From the NCBI GenBank assembly GCA_017623455.1, contig JAGAPA010000054.1, positions 1 through 38,446 on the forward strand: DNA of 38,446 nucleotides, given 5' to 3'. The stretch's first letter is position 1; every line of letters starts with the position of its first letter. A model generated the notes under the pieces. It had not been told where the DNA came from and made no database searches. It saw only the letters and a program-made list of their open reading frames with translations. Made by a program: the position numbers and the translations under genes. Source of the stretch: Clostridia bacterium. GTDB taxonomy: Bacteria > Bacillota > Clostridia > Christensenellales > Pumilibacteraceae. Shown here one piece after another: positions 7,459 to 15,793 of the stretch.

Positions 7459-8333
7459 TATCGTATCTCCTGTTTGTTTATAAATTCAAGTTTGTATTCG
7501 TATTCGCATTCCTTTTGGGGTTGTAGCGAATTAATAAAGTTTTTTGTTTTAAGCTCTCTTTTTGTATCAATCCAATAATCGGGAAGTCCCCACCAACATT
7601 CCACAGCCACAAATGCACCTCGCTTATCGTCCGACCACACGCAGATTATGGGTGATGAGGATATTATCTTCACTTGTTTTCCACTCTTACGCCTTAAAAC
7701 GGTGGTGGTGTTTTTTCGGTCAAGAACTAACGAAGGGTACTTGACAAATACGTCCTTTTTCATTTCTACGCAACCCTCGATATTTTCGGGTGGCATAATA
7801 AAGTTATTGCAAAGCGTATACGTACTGTTGTTTTCGGTGCAAAAATCGAGATAGTTGCCCGAAGTATCGTCCGCGTTCTGCTCCGCTCCGTCAATCTTGA
7901 GCGCAGGGTGCGAACCTACGTAATAGTACATCGTTTGCTCGCCTTTGTTCTTTATGGTATACTTTACGGAAAGGGTTTTTCCCTCTAAAGTATACGTTAT
8001 GGAAAAGTCAAAGGTGAACGGATATATCTTTAACGTTTCGGAATTTGAGGAAAAGCCAAGGGTTATCGAGCTTTCGGACTGTTTCTTTACTTCGTACTTC
8101 TGATAAGGCGCAAGACCGTGAATGGGTACGTCGTAACGAACACCGTTATACTCGTAGTAACCGTCCTTTTGTCTACCTACGAAGGGAAAGAGAACCGCGT
8201 CGTGCTTGTCCCAAATGCTTGCATCTCCGTCGAACATTAATTCTTCGCCGTCTTCAAGGTCGACAAGCGACCATATTGCTCCGCCGTCTAACTGAACGGT
8301 AAGAGCGAGTTTTTCGTTTTTAATGGTTTTCAT
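7458..8333 (-). CDS. Aldose 1-epimerase family protein (LacX/GalM-like)
   Basis: 291 residues of galactose-mutarotase fold. Visible are DGGAIWSL near the N-terminus, the HGLAPYQKY region, and YYVGSHPALKID, which corresponds to the conserved GxHPaF of LacX/YeaD-type mutarotases. These equilibrate alpha and beta anomers of aldoses or hexose phosphates. No signal peptide. Middle gene of the operon: 1 nt after the nadE stop (TGATATG) and overlapping the next gene by 1 nt. The pairing with a phosphohexomutase fits a sugar role; the exact substrate is unknown. Confidence 0.85.
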   Translation of the reverse strand: MKTIKNEKLALTVQLDGGAIWSLVDLEDGEELMFDGDASIWDKHDAVLFPFVGRQKDGYYEYNGVRYDVPIHGLAPYQKYEVKKQSESSITLGFSSNSETLKIYPFTFDFSITYTLEGKTLSVKYTIKNKGEQTMYYYVGSHPALKIDGAEQNADDTSGNYLDFCTENNSTYTLCNNFIMPPENIEGCVEMKKDVFVKYPSLVLDRKNTTTVLRRKSGKQVKIISSSPIICVWSDDKRGAFVAVECWWGLPDYWIDTKRELKTKNFINSLQPQKECEYEYKLEFINKQEIR

Positions 8334-8334
8334 A

Positions 8335-10236
8335 TCAGTCGTTACCGCCGTTTACGTAATTATCGAGCTCTTTTTGCCACAGCTTACTAACCGCATCGGT
8401 GGGCATATTAAAATCTCCACGAGGGGAAAGCGAAACGCTTCCGATCTTTACTCCGTCGGGCATACAGGAACGCTTGAACTGCTGATTGAAAAATCTGCGG
8501 ATAAAGGTGGAAAGCCATTTATAAACCGTTTCCTTAGCATACTTACCCTCAAAGGTTTCAAGCGCGATCTTATACACTTTTGACGGGGTAAAGCCCATAC
8601 GTATGAGGTAAAACAGGTAAAAATCGTGAAGCTCGTACGGACCTACGAGATCTTCCGTCTTTTGTTGAATCTTTCCACTCTCATCGGGGGGAAGAAGCTC
8701 GGGACTAACGGGTGTGTCGAGAATATCTGCCAGCACCTTGCCAAGCTTTGCGTTTTCAGTACGTACGTAATAGGCGATAAGGTGACGGATGAGAGTTTTG
8801 GGAACGGAACCGTTTACGCCGTACATGGACATATGGTCGCCGTTATACGTTGCCCAACCAAGCGCAAGCTCGGACAGGTCGCCCGTACCTATTACCATTC
8901 CACCACACATGTTTGCAATATCCATCAAAATTTGCGTACGCTCTCTTGCCTGCGAATTTTCGTACGTGGTATCGAACGCGTTTTCATCATGCCCGATATC
9001 CTTAAAGTGTTGCTTTACCGCCTTTGCTATGTTTACTTGCTTTAGCGATACACCGAGCGCGTTGGAAAGTGCTTTTGAGTTATCGTAGGTACGCTTGGTA
9101 GTTCCAAAACACGGCATCGTTACCGCTATTACGTCTTTAGTATCTCTGCCTAAAAGCTTCATTGCCTTAACTGCAACAAGCAATGCAAGCGAAGAATCAA
9201 GCCCACCGCTTACACCAATTACCAACGCTTTTGCTCCCGTATGCTCTATGCGTTTTTTGAGTGCGTGCGCCTGCATATTGAGAATGAGGTCTGCGCGCTT
9301 GTCACTGAGCTGTTCGCCGTCGGTAAAGGGCGAGGGACTGTATTTTCTGTCAAGCTTTGTTTCGGTTTTGTCAAAGTTTACGTACACGAGAGAGCTTTCC
9401 TCTTCTATTGCGCAAAATCCCGAAAGCGATCTTTGGTGGGAGAGGAAAGAAACGTCGATATCAGTAACCGTCATACCCGTACTAAACGGCTCACTTTTTG
9501 CAAGGATTTTTCCGTTTTCCGCAATATAGTTACCTCCTGCAAATACGAGGTCGGTAGTGGATTCGCCGTCGCCTGCGTTTGCATACAGATACGCGCAAAT
9601 TCCACGTGCGCTTAAGTCCTTAACTGCTTGCTCACGGTATTCGTCCGCACCTACGATTTGAGGCATACTTGCAAGATTAACTATTATTTTTGCGCCCTCC
9701 TGAACGTGAAGCATAGAGGGCGGAACACACTCGTCCATATCCGAGCCAATCTCCACCGCTATAGCGATATCGGGATTCTCGTCGTCTGCGATTATAACGT
9801 CACTGCTAAACGGAATCTCGTCACCCTCTACGTTAAGAACAACCGCGTCCACTCCGAAATTGAACTGGACTTCGGTGCGCTTAAGGTATCTTTTAGGGAT
9901 ATAAGCAATCACTCTGCCGTCTTTTATCGCAACAGCGCAGTTATAGATATCGTCGTTGCACTTAACGGGCGCGCCAACAAACACGAGCATATCGGTATCT
10001 AAGGTGGCTTTTGCAATCTCGTCTATTGCGTTTTGCGCCCCGTCCAATAGCGTTTTTTGATAGAAAAGATCTCCGCAAGTACTGCCGGTTACGCAAAGCT
10101 CGGGGAAAACGAGAATTTTAACGTTTTTCGTTTTTGCTTCGTTTATGCCGTTGATAATCTGTTCCGCGTTGTAGTCGCAGTCCGCAACCTTGATTTTGGG
10201 AGTGTAAACTGCCGATTTGATATATCCGAAATTCAT
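8335..10236 (-). CDS. nadE: NAD(+) synthase with N-terminal nitrilase-like domain
   Basis: 633 residues: an amidase (nitrilase-fold) domain to about 260 and an NAD synthetase domain from about 320. The PP-loop SGGLDSS (343-349), GTGDLSELALGW and NGSVPKTLIRHL are typical of NadE, which amidates nicotinate adenine dinucleotide to NAD. In the amidase domain Glu (PELCVTG, E46) and Lys (IPKRY, K115) of the Glu-Lys-Cys triad are present, but the segment that reads EICED in other NadE proteins is EIGSD here (G164), so the catalytic Cys appears to be absent; the nearest Cys is C170. The synthetase may depend on free ammonia. First gene of the operon, SD GAGGT. Confidence 0.9.
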   Translation of the reverse strand: MNFGYIKSAVYTPKIKVADCDYNAEQIINGINEAKTKNVKILVFPELCVTGSTCGDLFYQKTLLDGAQNAIDEIAKATLDTDMLVFVGAPVKCNDDIYNCAVAIKDGRVIAYIPKRYLKRTEVQFNFGVDAVVLNVEGDEIPFSSDVIIADDENPDIAIAVEIGSDMDECVPPSMLHVQEGAKIIVNLASMPQIVGADEYREQAVKDLSARGICAYLYANAGDGESTTDLVFAGGNYIAENGKILAKSEPFSTGMTVTDIDVSFLSHQRSLSGFCAIEEESSLVYVNFDKTETKLDRKYSPSPFTDGEQLSDKRADLILNMQAHALKKRIEHTGAKALVIGVSGGLDSSLALLVAVKAMKLLGRDTKDVIAVTMPCFGTTKRTYDNSKALSNALGVSLKQVNIAKAVKQHFKDIGHDENAFDTTYENSQARERTQILMDIANMCGGMVIGTGDLSELALGWATYNGDHMSMYGVNGSVPKTLIRHLIAYYVRTENAKLGKVLADILDTPVSPELLPPDESGKIQQKTEDLVGPYELHDFYLFYLIRMGFTPSKVYKIALETFEGKYAKETVYKWLSTFIRRFFNQQFKRSCMPDGVKIGSVSLSPRGDFNMPTDAVSKLWQKELDNYVNGGND

Positions 10237-10292
10237 AATATACCTCGCTTTTCGACACAGCTTTAAGACTATGCCGTTCTATTTCAGTTTAC

Positions 10293-10321
10293 ATTATACT
10301 CTATTTACGCTAACTTGTAAA
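10293..10321 (-). promoter_or_regulatory. Promoter of nadE operon
   Basis: Minus strand: TTTACA (10321-10316), 17-nt spacer, TATAAT (10298-10293). The leader of about 50 nt leaves no room for a riboswitch. Confidence 0.75.
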
Positions 10322-10396
10322 GTATAAATAAATAATTTATTTATAAAGTTGCAAAAATATTTTGTGAATTTTTTACCCGTTTATCACTGTTTACTT

Positions 10397-10425
10397 TTGA
10401 CTTATATGAAAAATAGGCGTATAAT
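10397..10425 (+). promoter_or_regulatory. Promoter upstream of thioesterase gene
   Basis: TTGACT (10397-10402), 17-nt spacer, TATAAT (10420-10425), 110 nt before the start codon. A second TATAAT at 10509-10514 has no well-spaced -35 box. Between them TGGAC/GTCCA (10428-10446) precedes seven T; its meaning is unclear. Confidence 0.65.
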
Positions 10426-10542
10426 AGTGGACAGTGGACAGGTCCAATATATTTTTTTACTTGTGGATGTCGCTAAAAAACATTGATATTGTGTCAAACG
10501 ATTGACCGTATAATGCTTAATACTTAATTTAAGGAGAAGAAT

Positions 10543-11253
10543 ATGCTTTTACAATACTCTGACACTTTCACCCTTACAACGAACGATTTTTATTATGACA
10601 AGCAGATCAAGCTTTCCGCCATTCTTAATTTTTTCCAAACGGTTGCAGGCGACCACGCCGATATTCTTGGCGCGGGATTTGACGAGCTTCTTAAAAAGGA
10701 TATAGTGTGGATGTTGATCAACGTAAAATGTACTATTTATAAAAATTTACATCGAGGCGATAAGATTACGGTTACGACAATTCCGCTCCCCAAAACGCGA
10801 ATAGGGTACATAAGAGATTATTATATTTATAACGAAAACGGCGAGCTATGCATTAAAGGCTCATCTTTTTGGTGTCACGTTTCGTTCTCTCAGCGCAAGA
10901 TACTCCGTCCCACTTTTGAATACGTGGGAGAATTTGTTGACAAAAGGGCATACGAAGAGGACTTTGAGCGCCTTAAACCCTTCCCTGTGTCACAAAATCC
11001 CACATACGTATGCAAGATTTTGAACACACACATCGACGGTAACGCTCACGCAAACAATATAAAATATGCCGACTTTGCCGTTGACGGACTTGACGAAATT
11101 CCGCAGATTTCCGAGTTTGAGATAAGGTACGTATCAGAGTGCAAAAAGGGCGAAGAGCTTGCAATAGGCTATGAAAAGCAGGACAATATTATTTACGTGT
11201 GCGGAGAAAACAACGGCAAAACCTCGTTCGCAGCAAAGATAACGACTAAGTAA
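10543..11253 (+). CDS. Acyl-ACP thioesterase (FatA/FatB type)
   Basis: 236 residues, two tandem hot-dog domains (PF01643 type). The first has FFQTVAGDHADILG and WMLINVKCTIYKN; the second has the active-site segment DGNAHANNIKYADF (Asp, His, Asn), as in bacterial and plant acyl-ACP thioesterases. The enzyme releases free fatty acids from acyl-ACP, ending fatty-acid elongation. Cytoplasmic, SD AAGGAG, monocistronic, convergent with the lipoprotein gene. Chain-length preference cannot be read; no fatty-acid synthesis genes are nearby. Confidence 0.9.
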   Translation: MLLQYSDTFTLTTNDFYYDKQIKLSAILNFFQTVAGDHADILGAGFDELLKKDIVWMLINVKCTIYKNLHRGDKITVTTIPLPKTRIGYIRDYYIYNENGELCIKGSSFWCHVSFSQRKILRPTFEYVGEFVDKRAYEEDFERLKPFPVSQNPTYVCKILNTHIDGNAHANNIKYADFAVDGLDEIPQISEFEIRYVSECKKGEELAIGYEKQDNIIYVCGENNGKTSFAAKITTK

Positions 11254-11271
11254 AATTTGATTTAAGGATAG

Positions 11272-11302
11272 AAAAAAGACCTATGTGATATAGGTCTTTT
11301 TT
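11272..11302. terminator. Bidirectional terminator
   Basis: AAAAAAGACCTAT and ATAGGTCTTTTTT arms around GTGAT, between the convergent thioesterase and lipoprotein genes. Confidence 0.9.
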
Positions 11303-11316
11303 ATGTTTATCATTTG

Positions 11317-12183
11317 TTATTGCGCAACGCCTGCCTCATCATAATCATCTCCAAAAGAATCGCCTTCATATCCTACTTGAGCTACAGTCAAGCAAACGTA
11401 TACGTCAAACTCGCCGTCAGCGTACTTATTATTCGCAGTAGTTTGCATTTTTAACACAACTGCAACAATGCTGTCATCGCCCCATTCCAGCGTTCCTTCA
11501 AATATGTACTTATCGGTGGGATTTTTTACTGTTCCTTTATAATTTTCGGGAACGTAGTCGGAATTTGATACAGACTGCATTCCGTCGTCCGCTACGTCTA
11601 CAACGTAAATATCCACAACGTCCGCGATATCAATACCGTTTGTAACGTTAGATTTTATGCTTAGCTTGTACTTTAAATCTAAGGAACCTTCGTTTCTTAT
11701 TCTGAAATATCTTACAACAGTGTTGCCCGGCTCCCAGATTTCACCGTCATATATACCACCTTCGACCTTAGTCCAACTATTGTTAATATTCTTTTTATAC
11801 GCTAAAGATACATCTAAAGTTCCTGCGCTACTTCCTTTTCTATTGATAGTTACGTGGTACAAAATATCTTTTCCGTTAACGGTAGCCAGAATATAATACA
11901 AATTATTGCCGTAATTGAGAGATACTTCTTTGCCAACAAGCTCTTTGGTACACTCTAAATCCGAATACACTTTGTAGCTTGCGTTTCCCGATACGGTTAT
12001 TTTGTCGGGGAAATACAGGGTTGAAGTTTCGCTGCCTACTTGTATCGTAACGTTTCTTTCTTCTATTAAAAACTCGTCACTAAACTTAAAAACTCCGCTT
12101 GTATTATCACATGCCGTTGCGCTGAAAACAAGCAGGCAAAGAGTTAGTAGCAACGTGAAAAAAGTTTGTATTCTTTTTTTCAT
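11317..12183 (-). CDS. Lipoprotein with TasA/camelysin-like C-terminal domain
   Basis: 288 residues. The signal peptide MKKRIQTFFTLLLTLCLLVF is followed by SATAC, a slightly atypical lipobox (Ala at -3) with the lipidated Cys at 25. Residues about 45-110 look like a cadherin-like beta-sandwich (VSGNASYKVYSD, LYYILATVNGKD). Residues about 118-275 begin TLDVSLAYKK and include IWEPGNTVVRYFRIRNEGSL, resembling TasA/CalY biofilm-fibre and camelysin proteins, in which this strand precedes KYKLSI. Export and membrane anchoring are well supported; a matrix role is inference. No SipW-type peptidase gene is in the window. Monocistronic, SD GAGGAG. Confidence 0.7.
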   Translation of the reverse strand: MKKRIQTFFTLLLTLCLLVFSATACDNTSGVFKFSDEFLIEERNVTIQVGSETSTLYFPDKITVSGNASYKVYSDLECTKELVGKEVSLNYGNNLYYILATVNGKDILYHVTINRKGSSAGTLDVSLAYKKNINNSWTKVEGGIYDGEIWEPGNTVVRYFRIRNEGSLDLKYKLSIKSNVTNGIDIADVVDIYVVDVADDGMQSVSNSDYVPENYKGTVKNPTDKYIFEGTLEWGDDSIVAVVLKMQTTANNKYADGEFDVYVCLTVAQVGYEGDSFGDDYDEAGVAQ

Positions 12184-12220
12184 AACGTTCTCCTCTTTTT
12201 AATATTTTTAACGTGCTTTG

Positions 12221-12250
12221 ATTATACTACTTTCTGTATATTTATGTCAA
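12221..12250 (-). promoter_or_regulatory. Promoter of lipoprotein gene
   Basis: Minus strand: TTGACA (12250-12245), 18-nt spacer, TATAAT (12226-12221). Confidence 0.8.
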
Positions 12251-12301
12251 GGATAATTGCCAAAATAGAGATTCGATTATAATTTTGTATTGTTTAAGAT
12301 T

Positions 12302-12796
12302 AGGGATTTTTAGCCAATCCTTCCGTCGACTTCGTCGCCACCTTCCTTTGCAAGGACGGCTTTTGAGCGGTTGGTGCGAAGGCGCACTCCCAAAAACAAA
12401 AGAACCAATGGTGGTTGATTGTTTGCATTACTAAAGGACAATAATGGGTGCAGACCTGTCTGCTGGGCAGACCCACGGTCAATATGGAAAACTAACGGTA
12501 GTTGATTGTTTGATACGTTAAAGGACAATAATTGGATGCAACGTCACGTTGCTTCGTGAATCGCCCGTACATAAAAACTAGTAAAAATTTATTGTTCTTT
12601 TTACTAAAGTACAATAATCGGGGGTACGCCTGTGTGCTTGCATTGCTAAAGCACAATAATTGGGTGTGCGCCTTCGCACCGATTCATGAATCGCCCCTAC
12701 ATAATTACTGACTACACTTAATTATTTGCTTTACTCAAAGAACAACATATTGGATCCAACGTCCACGTTGGTGTGCGCCTCCGCACCACGTTGCTT
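12302..12796. repeat. Repeat cluster 2
   Basis: No gene. Starts with the 50-bp CCAATCCTTCCGTCGAC unit (12314-12363) and an inverted GTGCGAAGGCGCAC (about 12377-12390). Then five linker copies (TTGATTGTTTGATACG.. TAAAGGACAATAATTGG type) near 12415-12447, 12500-12536, 12588-12620, 12636-12664 and 12720-12754. Each is followed by a different palindromic head: GGGCAGACCC-like, GCAACGTCACGTTGC, a degenerate GTACGCCTGTGTGC, GTGCGCCTTCGCAC, and CCAACGTCCACGTTGG. It ends a few bases from the DUF4097 stop codon; no separate terminator is visible for that operon. Confidence 0.8.
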
Positions 12797-13759
12797 TTAC
12801 TCAGCTATTGATATTTTGATATTGCCCGTAGACACCGTTATTTCACAAAGTCCTGCGGTAAGAATGCTTGGGGGAACGGCAACTGCACCTGTATCTGAAG
12901 ATGCTTTGAAGTTCTTGTGTGTAAGCAAAGTTCCGCCCACATTGCCTGTTGAGGTCTTTACGTATATTTGGGAAGCATCGCACTTGTCAAATTTTACGTT
13001 GCCCGTACTTGCGGTAATAGACATTTTGCCTGTAGCAATAACGTTACTGAGGTTTATACTGCCCGTACTGCTATCAGTTGTAAAATTGTTGCATACTACA
13101 TCTCTTACACTTACGTTACCCGTAGCCACGTTAAGCTTAATATCCGCGGCTGAATTGACGTTACAAAGCTCAATATTACCCGTTGCAGTCGACACTTCCA
13201 CCGCACCTTCGCTATTCTTTACTCTTACGTTACCCGTACCCGATTTAACCTTTATGCTTTCGGTTTTCGCAAGGCTTGTAACAGCACCCGTTCCCACAGA
13301 TATATCCATGCTATTGAAGGAATATGCTTCGGGAATATTAACGTTTCCCGTACCCGATTTAACAGTGATTCCTTCGTAACTTCCTTGAGGCAGGTACACG
13401 GTAACCTTTGGACTTGTGAACGAAAAACCGATATAATCGTACCATTGTCTATTGTCAACTACGCTGATAACTATCGTATTGTTTTCCACGCAAACCGAAT
13501 GCTTTATAGTTGTTTTCTCAAAGCAAACAACTCTTGTTTCGTTGTCTTGCGAGGGGATAAGTTCTACGTTTGCTTCTGCCGTTGTAATATCGATATTTGC
13601 ATAAGTTTCACTAACCGTATGCGTGTTTGTTGTAAATTTAAAGGTGGAGATCTTTGTAAAATCCCAGTTTAATGAGGACATTACGCATACGAAAACAACA
13701 CATCCTGCAAGAATAAGAGAAACGGCTATGATAAGCCAAGTTTTAATATGTTTATTCAT
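12797..13759 (-). CDS. DUF4097 family beta-helix membrane-anchored protein
   Basis: 320 residues. One N-terminal membrane segment (about 9-29, WLIIAVSLILAGCVVFVCVM) anchors an extracytoplasmic domain from about 50 to the end. That domain is a run of short repeats with the core SGTGNV/STGNI at spacings of about 19-21 residues, as in the right-handed beta-helix of DUF4097 (adhesin-like) proteins. Its biochemical activity is unknown. Its ATG overlaps the DUF1700 stop by one base (TAATG). In other Firmicutes PadR-DUF1700-DUF4097 operons are linked to envelope stress; that role is assumed here by family and context. Confidence 0.85.
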   Translation of the reverse strand: MNKHIKTWLIIAVSLILAGCVVFVCVMSSLNWDFTKISTFKFTTNTHTVSETYANIDITTAEANVELIPSQDNETRVVCFEKTTIKHSVCVENNTIVISVVDNRQWYDYIGFSFTSPKVTVYLPQGSYEGITVKSGTGNVNIPEAYSFNSMDISVGTGAVTSLAKTESIKVKSGTGNVRVKNSEGAVEVSTATGNIELCNVNSAADIKLNVATGNVSVRDVVCNNFTTDSSTGSINLSNVIATGKMSITASTGNVKFDKCDASQIYVKTSTGNVGGTLLTHKNFKASSDTGAVAVPPSILTAGLCEITVSTGNIKISIAE

Positions 13760-14358
13760 TATGCGTTCTCCTTTTTAAGTAAAGATTTTTTAATACCCAC
13801 AAGCACTGCTTTTGCGAGTGCGATTGCGCCTTTGGTTGCAAGTTTGCTAAGATAGAACAGTAAGATTGCGCATCCTGCCAAGACAAGTGACACGCCCACC
13901 GTCCAGATTCCCGTAGGCGCAAACCCTGAAAATGCATATACTATTCCTGCAATTACTCCGCCAACGGACGATACTGCGCAAGCTACGAAAACCGCCCACA
14001 ACGAGATTACCAACGACCACAGTACTACGTAAAAAGACAGTACTATTGCAGCAGCCGCTATCAATAGCGATAGCCAAATTGGCGAACCGAGTATCAATAG
14101 AACAATTACTCCCACACTTGGTTTTTTGTTGCTTACTACTCGCTCTTTAATGAGCTTAGATATCGGGGTGTCGGAAATTATTTGGGAGATTATGTCGGAA
14201 ACGTTACCCATTTGCGCAACCGCTTCGGCTTCCGTCATTCCGTCCTCCATTCTGTCTTCGATCATTTCACGATAGAAATCTACCCGCTCCGCTCTGTCGC
14301 TTTGCGGTAAGCCCGACAAACCTTGCTCTAACTGTGTTAAAAATTCCTGTTTAGTCAT
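13759..14358 (-). CDS. DUF1700 (HAAS) membrane protein
   Basis: 199 residues. The N-terminal 60 residues form the HAAS helical domain (MTKQEFLTQLEQGLSGLP.. RMEDGMTEAEAVAQMG), the standard start of DUF1700 proteins. About four membrane segments follow at roughly 82-100, 103-125, 128-148 and 153-172, with a basic tail. It usually pairs with a PadR regulator and may sense or transmit envelope signals; the mechanism is not known. The start overlaps padR by 8 nt and the stop overlaps DUF4097 by 1 nt, so the three are one translationally coupled unit. Confidence 0.88.
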   Translation of the reverse strand: MTKQEFLTQLEQGLSGLPQSDRAERVDFYREMIEDRMEDGMTEAEAVAQMGNVSDIISQIISDTPISKLIKERVVSNKKPSVGVIVLLILGSPIWLSLLIAAAAIVLSFYVVLWSLVISLWAVFVACAVSSVGGVIAGIVYAFSGFAPTGIWTVGVSLVLAGCAILLFYLSKLATKGAIALAKAVLVGIKKSLLKKENA

Positions 14359-14668
14359 TATCTCCCTCCTTCATGATAAAGGAATATATCAGCATTATTT
14401 CTTTCCATTCTTCCTTAAACTCTTCGATTCGCTTAAGCCCTTTTTCGGTGATGTGATAATATTTTCGTAGCCGTCCGTCATGCTCGGACGTGCGTACAGT
14501 GAGCATTTGTGCCGATTCCAAGCGCTTCAAGATAGTGTACAGCGTAGATTCGGATAGCTCCACGTACGGCTTAACGTTTTTTATTATCTGATAACCGTAC
14601 GTATCTTCGTTCTTTATTGCCGTAAGCACACATACGTCTAACATTCCGCGTTTTAGTTGAATATCCAC
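14351..14668 (-). CDS. PadR family transcriptional regulator
   Basis: 105 residues with the winged-helix PadR fold: the first helix MLDVCVLTAIKNEDTYGYQI, a recognition region LSESTLYTILKRLESAQMLTV, and a wing with GRLRKYYHIT. The start is GTG, fixed by AGGAGG six nt upstream; the nearby ATG is followed directly by TAG. First gene of the PadR-DUF1700-DUF4097 operon. PadR proteins usually repress their own operon, and an imperfect palindrome covers the -10 box (see 14683-14698). Confidence 0.92.
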   Translation of the reverse strand: MDIQLKRGMLDVCVLTAIKNEDTYGYQIIKNVKPYVELSESTLYTILKRLESAQMLTVRTSEHDGRLRKYYHITEKGLKRIEEFKEEWKEIMLIYSFIMKEGDND

Positions 14669-14682
14669 TACATACCTCCTGT

Positions 14683-14698
14683 TACGGTATACATCGTA
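14683..14698. promoter_or_regulatory. Probable PadR operator
   Basis: TACGGTATACATCGTA, 12 of 16 positions symmetric, covering the -10 box of the operon promoter; similar in kind to ATGTAT/ATACAT PadR sites. Inferred from position and symmetry. Confidence 0.5.
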
Positions 14699-14721
14699 TC
14701 ACGAAGTATTGTTTTTGTCAA
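14693..14721 (-). promoter_or_regulatory. Promoter of padR operon
   Basis: Minus strand: TTGACA (14721-14716), 17-nt spacer, TACGAT (14698-14693). Confidence 0.7.
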
Positions 14722-14921
14722 GCATTTTAGAAGAAGTGAGGAAATTTTTAATTTAATTTTAAGAAAGGGGATTGTAACGGGGCGGACGAGTGGGGGCAAG
14801 ATTAGGGACTTGCGCCCAATGAAATCTGCTTGCGTGGGTGAAATTCTCGCAAGACGAGAATGAAATAACTGCGTTATGAAATTTGTTTTTAGTAAAATGG
14901 GGAATGATATTTTTATATTTA
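14722..14921. other. Non-coding spacer
   Basis: About 200 bp before repeat cluster 3. A GAATTTCACC.. hairpin-like stretch (CTCGCAAGACGAG near 14848-14860) is present, but there is no convincing gene or promoter. Confidence 0.4.
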
Positions 14922-15720
14922 TCCCTTCCACCGCTATGCGGTCCCCCTCCCCTTGATATACAAGTGGAGGTCTTGAGCGGTTTAGTTTTTAGCCAATCCT
15001 TCCGTCGACTTCGTCGCCACCTTCCTTTGCAAGGACGGCTTTATGAGGATGATTAGTGGGGAATTTATCATAGAGAATGGGTTGTCCTTTTGTTTGTTTA
15101 TAATAAAAAAGGGCGATTCGTGAATCGCCCCTACAGTTAGTTTTAAATTATTGGGATTGCTTCGCTATCGCTCGCAATGACAGGTGGGAAAGGACTAGTG
15201 GTAGTTAATTACTTGCTTTGCTAAAGGACAATAATTGGATGCAACGTCACGTTGCTTCGGGAATCGCCCCTACAAATAGAGTAACTAACAACTGTTGATT
15301 GTTTGTTTTATTAAAACACAATAATCGGGTGTGCGCCTTCGCACCGTCACGTTGCCCGTTGCAAGGACGGCTTTTAAGAGGTTGGGATTGGTGCTCAGGA
15401 GCACTGCCGAGATGAAGGAACTAACGATAGTTGATTGTTTACATTACTAAAGTACAGTAATTGGATGCAACGTCACGTTGCTTCGTGAATCGCCCCCTAC
15501 AAATAGAGTAACTAACGACAGTTGATTATTTGATACGCTAAAGAGCAATTATCGGGTGTGCGCCACGCACCGGCTTTATGAGGATGATTAGTGGGTGTAC
15601 TGTCATTGCGAGGGAATGACATGACCGTGGCAATCTCGTTGTAGTAGAGAATTTATTGGGATTGCCGCGCTATCGCTCGCAATGACGTCGGGGGAGTTAC
15701 TTTATGTAGGGAAGGGGTGC
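14922..15720. repeat. Repeat cluster 3, the longest
   Basis: No gene in about 800 bp. Order: a CCACCGCTATGCGGT..GTGGAGG unit (14922-14972) not seen elsewhere in the window; the 50-bp unit (14993-15042); GGGCGATTC..GAATCGCCC (about 15113-15132); a GATTGC..CAATGACA unit (15155-15182); linker copies near 15195-15236, 15296-15330, 15428-15465 and 15526-15558. The heads are GCAACGTCACGTTGC (twice), GTGCGCCTTCGCAC and a shortened GTGCGCCACGCAC. Two further CATTGCGAG/CTCGCAATG units in opposite orientation (15601-15638 and 15660-15687) close the cluster. Confidence 0.85.
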
Positions 15721-15743
15721 TCTTCCGTTTTTTTACATAAAAA

Positions 15744-15768
15744 ACCGAGCGAAAAACATTCGCTCGGT
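15744..15768 (-). terminator. Terminator of pgi
   Basis: ACCGAGCGAA and TTCGCTCGGT arms around AAACA; on the minus strand it runs into TTTTTTA, 26 nt beyond the pgi stop. Confidence 0.9.
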
Positions 15769-15793
15769 TAGTGGTTTGTTATTCAGTTGTTTG

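Noticed and set aside
14668-14931. 87-codon minus-strand ORF upstream of padR
   Set aside because: It runs through the padR promoter and operator and has no SD of its own.
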